DNA of 17,509 nt, taken from the NCBI GenBank assembly GCA_905197585.1, contig CAJJZO010000015.1:1-17509 (forward strand). The letters run 5' to 3'. The stretch is from an uncultured Collinsella sp. Lineage in GTDB: Bacteria; Actinomycetota; Coriobacteriia; Coriobacteriales; Coriobacteriaceae. The position numbers were made by a program, and so were the translations under genes. The notes under the pieces were generated by a model, which ran no database searches, was not told the DNA's origin, and was given only the letters and a program-made list of their open reading frames with translations. Shown here piece by piece: positions 1-4,775 of the stretch (its first letter is position 1; every line of letters begins with the position of its first letter).

Positions 1-174
1 CAGGGGAGCGACGACATCAGCTCGGATAAGACATTTGAACGCGAGATTTCGCCACTGCTGAGCATTGGCGATGCGTATCCCAAGATGATTCTCGCCCGCA
101 CGCATCACGAGGCCACGGATCGCGACGGAGTGCAGATCGTGGACCTGGCGAGGTGGCTATGCGGCGAGGCGTAG
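1..174 (+). CDS. 3' end of a DUF4143-type ATP-binding protein (partial)
   Basis: Frame 1 is open from the first base to the TAG at 172-174, giving 57 residues of a protein whose start lies outside the window. The visible end has a stretch reading YPKMILARTHH, then a short gap, then DGVQIVDLARWLCGEA. This matches the usual C-terminus of the large AAA/DUF4143 family, where a conserved YPK-(I/V)-(L/I) strand is followed by DG-(I/V) and a final 'dfL' helix. Members carry an N-terminal P-loop ATPase and a C-terminal nuclease-like or winged domain, and their cellular role is poorly defined. Nothing of the ATPase domain is visible here, so the assignment rests on the tail alone. The gene converges on coaX, with a perfect inverted repeat between them. 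Confidence 0.65.
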   Translation, partial: QGSDDISSDKTFEREISPLLSIGDAYPKMILARTHHEATDRDGVQIVDLARWLCGEA

Positions 175-181
175 CAGAAAG

Positions 182-224
182 CCTATTCCTCAAAACTGAT
201 AAATTTTCGATTTTGAGGAATAGG
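182..224. repeat. Perfect 14-bp inverted repeat between convergent genes
   Basis: CCTATTCCTCAAAA at 182-195 is exactly mirrored by TTTTGAGGAATAGG at 211-224, with a 15-base AT-rich loop. It lies 7 bases after the stop of the upstream partial gene and 54 bases from the stop of the convergent coaX gene. There is no T-run beyond the arms, so a classic Rho-independent terminator is not obvious in either direction. It could still stop transcripts from both genes, or be a member of a dispersed repeat. Confidence 0.7.
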
Positions 225-278
225 ACCGATGCGTTGCCTAGTTCGCCGCTCGCGCTCGTGCTCGACTTAAGCCCCGTC

Positions 279-1052
279 TTACCCCAGCTCCTGCATGCGG
301 CGGTAGATTTCGCAGATACCCTTGATGGTGAGCTGTCCATCGACCACGTCGAAGGCATCGGTCGAATCGGCGACGATGCCGGCGAGACCGCCCGTGGCGA
401 TAACGGTGGCATCCTCGCGGCCCAGCTCGCGCTTCATGCGCGCGACCAGGCCCTCGGCCATGGCGGCGGCGCCCACCACGGCGCCGACCTTGATGCACTC
501 CTCGGTATCGCGGCCGATGGCGTGCTCCGGCGCCTCGAGCGGAACGCTGGCGAGCTTGGCGGCACGGGCGGCAAGCGCGTCCATGGAGATGCGGATACCC
601 GGCGCGATCGCTCCACCAATGTAATAGCCGTCCTCATCGATGACGTCGATATTGGTCGCGGTGCCAAAGTCCACCACGATTGCCGGGGCGCCGTAGAAGG
701 TCTCGGCCGCAACGGCGTTGGCGACGCGATCGGCACCCACGGCCTGAGGGCGTGCCGCACGCAGCTTGGTTACGGCGGCCGTCTGCGGCCCGATAACGAT
801 GGCGTCCGCCGCGATGCGGTCGGCCACGGCGTGCCACTCGCGCGAGAGCTGCGGCACCACGCCGGCAAAGGCGATCGCGTCGACCGCGTCGAGCGAAAGG
901 CCGTACATCTTAAAGAAACCCATCAGGCGCACATGGATCTCGTCGGCGGTATAGGAGCGGTCGGTGGGCATGCGCCACGACTGCACCAGCTCGTCTCCGT
1001 CAAACAGGCCCATGGCCGTCTGCGTGTTTCCCATATCGATAGCGAGCAGCAT
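279..1052 (-). CDS. coaX: Type III pantothenate kinase CoaX
   Basis: This 257-residue cytoplasmic enzyme phosphorylates pantothenate with ATP, the first step of coenzyme A synthesis. It belongs to the CoaX/Baf branch of the ASKHA fold. The N-terminal phosphate-binding motif DMGNTQT is close to the start. Further on come GADRVANAVA (the type III GADR substrate-binding motif), VVDFGTATNIDVI (second phosphate/metal motif) and GGAIAPGIRISMDAL, all in the order and spacing of the family; the length is typical. I start it at the ATG ending at 1052 because GGGAG lies 6 bases upstream on the minus strand. An in-frame ATG 21 bases further upstream (1073) lacks a good ribosome-binding site and would add seven residues. 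A minus-strand TACAAT (plus-strand 1089-1094) is a possible -10 box. The gene stands alone, convergent with the partial gene at 1-174. Confidence 0.93.
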   Translation of the reverse strand: MLLAIDMGNTQTAMGLFDGDELVQSWRMPTDRSYTADEIHVRLMGFFKMYGLSLDAVDAIAFAGVVPQLSREWHAVADRIAADAIVIGPQTAAVTKLRAARPQAVGADRVANAVAAETFYGAPAIVVDFGTATNIDVIDEDGYYIGGAIAPGIRISMDALAARAAKLASVPLEAPEHAIGRDTEECIKVGAVVGAAAMAEGLVARMKRELGREDATVIATGGLAGIVADSTDAFDVVDGQLTIKGICEIYRRMQELG

Positions 1053-1189
1053 GTCTACTCCCGGTGTTGGCATAAAAGGACGCGCACCATTGTATACGTG
1101 CCGTCGACGGCGCTCGGCTGCGATTCGTTTACGGTGATAGGGGCTGAGGGGTTTTAAATATGAAGGAATTATGCTCTACGAGATTTTCC

Positions 1190-1218
1190 TTGCCGTTTAC
1201 CGAACTCCCGCGTAATAT
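1190..1218 (+). promoter_or_regulatory. Promoter of the initiator tRNA gene
   Basis: TTGCCG at 1190-1195 and TAATAT at 1213-1218 are separated by exactly 17 bases. The -10 box ends 31 bases before the tRNA, as expected for a stable-RNA promoter with a short leader. Confidence 0.7.
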
Positions 1219-1249
1219 TCTTTTTTGCGCACATGAGGCGCCCAGACAT

Positions 1250-1326
1250 TGCGGGGTGGAGCAGTCTGGTAGCTCGCCGGGCTCATAACCCGGAGGTCGT
1301 AGGTTCAAATCCTGCCCCCGCGACCA
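1250..1326 (+). tRNA. Initiator tRNA-fMet (anticodon CAU)
   Basis: A full 77-base cloverleaf with encoded CCA can be folded: acceptor 1250-1256 with 1316-1322, D stem GAGC/GCTC, anticodon stem CCGGG/CCCGG with CAT at 1284-1286, T stem GTAGG/CCTGC, discriminator A and CCA at 1324-1326. It is the initiator rather than an elongator because the anticodon stem has three consecutive G-C pairs next to the loop (GGG/CCC), the D stem has the A11-U24 pair, and the first acceptor pair is weak (U1-G72 here, against the C-A mismatch of E. coli). It delivers formyl-methionine to start codons. It has its own promoter and terminator and is not part of a tRNA cluster in this window. Confidence 0.95.
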
Positions 1327-1335
1327 AGAACTTGC

Positions 1336-1365
1336 AGCTCGTCGGCCTAGCCGGCGAGCTTTTTT
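1336..1365 (+). terminator. Rho-independent terminator after tRNA-fMet
   Basis: AGCTCGTCGGC at 1336-1346 pairs with GCCGGCGAGCT at 1350-1360 (11 bp, one G-U pair, 3-base loop), followed by a run of six T at 1360-1365. It begins 9 bases after the tRNA CCA end. Confidence 0.88.
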
Positions 1366-1415
1366 GTTATTTCGGGACCGTGTTTTCGGTCCAATTCTCG
1401 GCCTCTCAAACAAAA

Positions 1416-1470
1416 TCTCGATCTGTAACATCTAGACCCGATTTAGGCGGCTAGGTGTTACAGATCGAGA
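1416..1470. repeat. Long palindrome, 20-bp arms, between tRNA-fMet and the oxidoreductase
   Basis: The arm at 1416-1435 (beginning TCTCGATCTGTAACA) is mirrored at 1451-1470 (ending TGTTACAGATCGAGA) with a single G-T wobble in 20 positions and a 15-base loop. A further small hairpin, GGACCG at 1375-1380 with CGGTCC at 1387-1392, lies just upstream. The palindrome is beyond the tRNA terminator and about 140 bases before the next gene, so neither gene clearly needs it. It may be a dispersed intergenic repeat, or a structured leader of the downstream gene. Confidence 0.75.
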
Positions 1471-1612
1471 AAAACCCGCTGTTGGGCTCATCCCATCCAC
1501 CTGCCGCTACCTGCTGTCCGCCGATTTCCGTTGCGCTGCTGTATTCCCATGCCATATCCTCTAGATAACTACGCGGCATCATCGCCGCCGCGCCTACAAG
1601 AGAGGAATGTCC

Positions 1613-3643
1613 ATGACCACACCTGCATCCAAGCTGCTCCAGCCCATTACGGTTGGCCCCCTTGAGCTCAAGAACCGCATTATGTTTCCGCCGCTGACCA
1701 CCGGCTACGAGGAGCGCGACGGCTCCATTGGCGAGCGCAGCCTGGCTTTTTACGAGCGCCTGGCTCGTGGCGGCGTGAGCTACATCGTCATCGGCGACGT
1801 CGCTCCCGTCATGACCGCAAGCCCCACGCCCAAGCTGGCAACCGACGCCCAGATCCCCACGTTTAAGGCGCTGGCCGATGCCGTCCACAAGCACGGCGCC
1901 AAGGTCGCGCTGCAGCTGTTCCACCCCGAGTACGATGTGCCCGGTGTCGGCCGCATGGTCATGGGATCCATGGCCGCCGCCAAGGCCGCGCAGGAGGCCA
2001 AGGCCGCCGGCGACGAGGAGACCTTTGCCGCCAAGATGGCCGAGTCCAACGAGATCCGCAACCAGGCCTACGCCAAGCTGCATCACGACATGCAGCACTT
2101 TGTGAACGAGGCGAGCGTAGAGCAACTCACCCAGATCAAGGAGGCCATCGCTGCCTCGGCCGCCCGCGCGCAGCAGGCCGGGATCGACGCCATCGAGGTC
2201 CACGGCGACCGCCTGGTGGGTTCGCTGTGCTCGGCCATCCTCAACCAGCGCACCGACGAGTACGGTGGTTCGTTCGAGAACCGCGTTCGCTACGCGCTGG
2301 AGGTCGTCGCCGCCATTAAGGAGGCCGCGCCGCAGCTGATGGTGGAGTACAAGCTCCCCGTGATCATGGAGAACCCCGACGGCACGCCGCGCGGCAAGGG
2401 TGGCCTGCAGCCCGACGAGGCCTGCGAGTTCGCCAAGCTGCTCGAGGGTGCGGGCATCGATATGATTCAGGTCGCACAGGCCAACCACACCGGCAACATG
2501 GGCGACACCATTCCGCCCATGGGTGCCATGCCCTACAACTGGACGCTGCCCGTGGCCGAGCGCGTCAAGGCCCTGGTCTCCGTGCCGGTGGCAACCGTGG
2601 GCCGCGTGGTTTCGGTCGAGGCCGGCGAGAAGATTCTGGAAGATGGCGCCGCCGACATCATCGCCTATGGCCGCTCGCTCATGTGCGACCCCGACATTGC
2701 GCTGAAGGCCGCCACGGGTGAGCCCATCCGCGAGTGCCTCAACTGCAACAAGGGCTGCGTCGATGCGATTCAAAACCGCAAGTACATCTCGTGCGTGCTC
2801 AATGCCGAGAATGGCGATGAGGCAACCATCGCGATTAAGCCGGGCGAGGGCGACAAGAAGATCGCCGTGGTGGGCGGCGGCATCGCCGGTCTGGAGGCCG
2901 CGCGCGTGGCGGCCAAGCGCGGCTACGACGTGACCGTCTACGAGGCGAGCGATCATCTGGGCGGCCAGATTGTGCTGGCGGCCGCGCCTCCGCGCAAGGA
3001 CGAGATCATGCGCTCGGTCGAGTACTACGAGAAGATTCTGCCCGGCCTGGGCGTGAAGGTCGAGCTCAACCATGCCGCTACCGCTGAGGACCTCAACGCC
3101 GCCGACGCTGCGATTGTGGCCGTGGGCGCACACGACGTGGTCATCCCCGTTCCGGGTGCCGATTCGGAGAAGGTCGTCTCGAGCTGGGACGTGCTGGCCG
3201 GCAAGGTGGAGCTCAGCGGCCGCGTCGCCGTCATTGGCGGCGGCCTGGTGGGCACCGAGACTGCCGAGTACCTGCTGCAGCACGGCTGCGAGGTGGCGAT
3301 CGTGGAGATGCTCGACAAGATTGCCGCAGGCGAGTCCGAGACCATTCTGCCGCTGATTATGAGCGACTTTGCAGAGCACAACGTGGAGCAGCATGTTAAG
3401 ACCCGCCTGACCGCCATTACCGACGAAGGCGTGGAGGCTGTTCGCACCACCGAGGACGGCGCCGAGGAGCCGGTGAGGATCGCCTGCGATTACGTGGTGA
3501 TGGCCGTGGGCTCCAAGGCCAACGCGTTTGACCTGGATGGCGTGACGGTGCCCGTGACCTGCGTGGGCGACTGCTCGGGTGAGCGCACCGCCGACATTGC
3601 GAGCGCCATTCGCACGGCGTATCACGCGGCCAACGAGCTGTAG
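1613..3643 (+). CDS. NADH:flavin oxidoreductase / 2,4-dienoyl-CoA reductase family (BaiCD/BaiH-like enoate reductase)
   Basis: A 676-residue iron-sulfur flavoenzyme expected to reduce activated C=C bonds with NAD(P)H in the cytoplasm; the substrate cannot be read from sequence. Residues 1 to about 365 form an old-yellow-enzyme TIM barrel (PLELKNRIMFPPL near the start, RTDEYGGSFENR, and GRSLMCDPD near its end). C375, C378, C382 and C394 (CxxCx3Cx11C) bind one [4Fe-4S] cluster. An FAD/NAD(P) domain follows, with IAVVGGGIAG at about 417 and VAVIGGGLVG at about 538. Length and domain order match FadH, BaiCD, BaiH and clostridial 2-enoate reductases. The usual HGAHGYL active-site segment reads HGDRLVGSLC at 197, and there is a helical Ala/Glu/Lys-rich insert just before it. 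I start at 1613 because AGAGG (1601-1605) lies 7 bases upstream; the ATG at 1607 is only one base from it. Transcribed alone, with a terminator after it. A weak TTGCGC/TATCCT pair (1531-1560) is a possible promoter. Confidence 0.9.
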   Translation: MTTPASKLLQPITVGPLELKNRIMFPPLTTGYEERDGSIGERSLAFYERLARGGVSYIVIGDVAPVMTASPTPKLATDAQIPTFKALADAVHKHGAKVALQLFHPEYDVPGVGRMVMGSMAAAKAAQEAKAAGDEETFAAKMAESNEIRNQAYAKLHHDMQHFVNEASVEQLTQIKEAIAASAARAQQAGIDAIEVHGDRLVGSLCSAILNQRTDEYGGSFENRVRYALEVVAAIKEAAPQLMVEYKLPVIMENPDGTPRGKGGLQPDEACEFAKLLEGAGIDMIQVAQANHTGNMGDTIPPMGAMPYNWTLPVAERVKALVSVPVATVGRVVSVEAGEKILEDGAADIIAYGRSLMCDPDIALKAATGEPIRECLNCNKGCVDAIQNRKYISCVLNAENGDEATIAIKPGEGDKKIAVVGGGIAGLEAARVAAKRGYDVTVYEASDHLGGQIVLAAAPPRKDEIMRSVEYYEKILPGLGVKVELNHAATAEDLNAADAAIVAVGAHDVVIPVPGADSEKVVSSWDVLAGKVELSGRVAVIGGGLVGTETAEYLLQHGCEVAIVEMLDKIAAGESETILPLIMSDFAEHNVEQHVKTRLTAITDEGVEAVRTTEDGAEEPVRIACDYVVMAVGSKANAFDLDGVTVPVTCVGDCSGERTADIASAIRTAYHAANEL

Positions 3644-3718
3644 TTGAACATCGCGGCCAGGCGGGGCGGTAGCACGGATCCGCCTCGCCCGGCTGTGTCC
3701 CGTCGGGTGTCAACCGGT

Positions 3719-3755
3719 GCGGGGCCTGCAAGCGCAGCAGGTCCCGCCCTTTTTG
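3719..3755 (+). terminator. Rho-independent terminator after the flavin oxidoreductase
   Basis: GCGGGGCCTGC at 3719-3729 pairs with GCAGGTCCCGC at 3737-3747 (11 bp, one wobble), followed by CC and five T. A weaker upstream hairpin (GGCGGGGCGG with CCGCCTCGCC, 3660-3690) may assist. It ends the oxidoreductase transcript about 110 bases after its stop. Confidence 0.85.
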
Positions 3756-3963
3756 TTTTGCTCCGGTGGATGGCAATGCGCGGTAATCATGAGGAGTGAG
3801 GAGGTCTACTGTCCTGCAGATCACTCAAAATTATTGGGGGAGGGGTTAATAACTATATCCTCTATACCAAAGGACATAAAGAGATGCCAATTTTGTTGAC
3901 AAGCGAATGACGATTAGCTGCGAGTCAGCTACCAGCGTAAATAATCGATAAAGAAATGTCGTA

Positions 3964-3977
3964 ATTTGGTGCCAAAT
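3964..3977. promoter_or_regulatory. Candidate operator ATTTGG-TG-CCAAAT
   Basis: A perfect 6+6 inverted repeat with a 2-base centre lies 37 bases upstream of the -35 box of the helix-turn-helix gene. Such compact dyads are typical binding sites of dimeric regulators. The cognate protein is unknown; the downstream product is one candidate. Confidence 0.35.
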
Positions 3978-4013
3978 GCCCAGATAACGCCGCGTCTATT
4001 TTAATTAACTGCT

Positions 4014-4042
4014 TTGAGCAAACGCTAAAATGCTACTATCTA
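4014..4042 (+). promoter_or_regulatory. Promoter of the helix-turn-helix gene
   Basis: TTGAGC at 4014-4019 and TATCTA at 4037-4042 are separated by 17 bases. They lie in AT-rich DNA 41 bases before the GTG start, giving a leader of roughly 35 bases. Confidence 0.6.
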
Positions 4043-4083
4043 ACTTGCACGTAAGAAAGCAGATTAACGGTTAAGGCTAAGAA

Positions 4084-4488
4084 GTGGCAGGTATGTCGGA
4101 AGCAACTAGGACTCGCACGCATGCGCCCGAGGTTAGGCAGCGCGCCGTCGAGATCCTTCAAGAGGGGGTCGGTCATCGCGCCCTCGCCGCGGAGCTTGGC
4201 ATTCCCCAGGCCACGGCTCGTCAGTGGGCCCGCGCGTATGCCGTGGGCGGTGCCGACGCCGTTCTCAATGCCGGTTCGCATCATCACACCTATTCGTACG
4301 ACGTAAAGCTCGCTGTGGTTAAGGACCGTCTGGAAAACGGCTTGACGGTTCGCGAGGCCATGATCAAGCACAAGATTCCCAGCGAGTCTTCGGTCAAGGC
4401 TTGGTGCCGTCAGTACCGCGAGAGCGGTGAGGCCGCACTGGTCGATAAGCCGCGCGGTCCCAAGCCGCGCGTTAAAAAGGCGGAATAG
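4084..4488 (+). CDS. Small DNA-binding protein with two helix-turn-helix segments (transposase OrfA-like)
   Basis: A 134-residue basic protein. Residues about 16-52 form one helix-turn-helix (ALAAELGIPQATARQWARAY), and residues about 74-115 a second (LTVREAMIKHKIP, then SVKAWCRQYRESG). It ends in a basic tail, KPRGPKPRVKKAE. This double layout with the 'GEAALVDKPRGPKP' linker resembles the OrfA helix-turn-helix protein of IS3/IS150-type elements. However, no OrfB transposase, terminal repeat or target duplication is visible, and the gene has its own promoter and terminator, which suggests a domesticated DNA-binding protein or regulator. The GTG at 4084 is preceded by AAGG 7 bases upstream; an ATG at 4093 is an alternative start that would remove three residues. 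It lies 287 bases upstream of the hydrogenase operon in the same direction, but the terminator between them argues for a separate transcript. DNA target and function are unknown. Confidence 0.75.
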   Translation: MAGMSEATRTRTHAPEVRQRAVEILQEGVGHRALAAELGIPQATARQWARAYAVGGADAVLNAGSHHHTYSYDVKLAVVKDRLENGLTVREAMIKHKIPSESSVKAWCRQYRESGEAALVDKPRGPKPRVKKAE

Positions 4489-4500
4489 CAAACGGGATGG

Positions 4501-4524
4501 TGCGCCCACAGGGGCGCATTTTTC
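4501..4524 (+). terminator. Rho-independent terminator after the helix-turn-helix gene
   Basis: TGCGCCC at 4501-4507 pairs with GGGCGCA at 4512-4518 (7 bp, 4-base loop), followed by five T at 4519-4523. It starts 13 bases after the stop codon. Confidence 0.82.
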
Positions 4525-4706
4525 TTGCCGCGCCAACTTTTTGGACCGCCGCGAGCCTATCGGGACATCCTCCAAAATGGCCAATAAACCGCGCGCAGTG
4601 GCCCGCGCGCCTGTCGCTGCGATAGGGGGAGCGTCGCCCCTTTGCTCCAATGCGGACAGACTCCTTGCCCCGTACGCCTAAAACTCCCCAGTTGACCGAA
4701 AACCCG

Positions 4707-4747
4707 CTGCCGCTACTCATCAATTGAGCTATAACGTTAAACAATTG
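4707..4747 (+). promoter_or_regulatory. Probable promoter of the hydrogenase operon, flanked by CAATTG boxes
   Basis: TATAAC at 4730-4735 is a good -10 box, 17 bases after a weak -35 CTGCCG at 4707-4712, and it ends 40 bases before the start codon at 4776. It lies between two identical CAATTG boxes, at 4721-4726 and 4742-4747, spaced 21 bp apart, which is two helical turns. A stronger -35, TTGACC at 4692-4697, has only a poor -10 partner. The rest of the 4525-4775 gap shows GC-rich imperfect hairpins but no gene that I can support. Confidence 0.42.
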
Positions 4748-4775
4748 CAGCGTTTTTGCATGGGGGAGTGATGGT

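Larger units (their letters stand above)
3756..4083. other. AT-rich intergenic region without a recognisable gene
   Basis: This 328-base gap is clearly richer in A and T than its surroundings, especially 3820-4060. I find no credible coding region. It contains a small hairpin (TAGCTG/CAGCTA, 3915-3931), the palindrome ATTTGG-TG-CCAAAT (3964-3977) and, at its right end, the promoter of the helix-turn-helix gene. A TTGACA at 3896-3901 has no matching -10 box at the right distance. The base composition could mark a regulatory region or a remnant of foreign DNA. Confidence 0.6.

Noticed and set aside
153..1157. Long plus-strand open frame over coaX
   Set aside because: It runs antisense to a clear CoaX gene, has an Arg/His/Gly-rich composition without domains, and exists because GC-rich DNA lacks stops.
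1451..3625. 724-codon minus-strand open frame opposite the flavin oxidoreductase
   Set aside because: Shadow of a well-supported gene on the plus strand; repetitive Leu/Gly/His/Arg composition and no recognisable motif.
4084..4488. Intact insertion sequence around the helix-turn-helix gene
   Set aside because: No transposase catalytic part, terminal inverted repeats or target duplication could be found on either side.
4525..4700. Similarity of CCAAAATGG and TCCTCC near 4570 to the GGAGGAAAACG motif in reverse
   Set aside because: Only short words match and their spacing differs, so it is not a supported extra copy.
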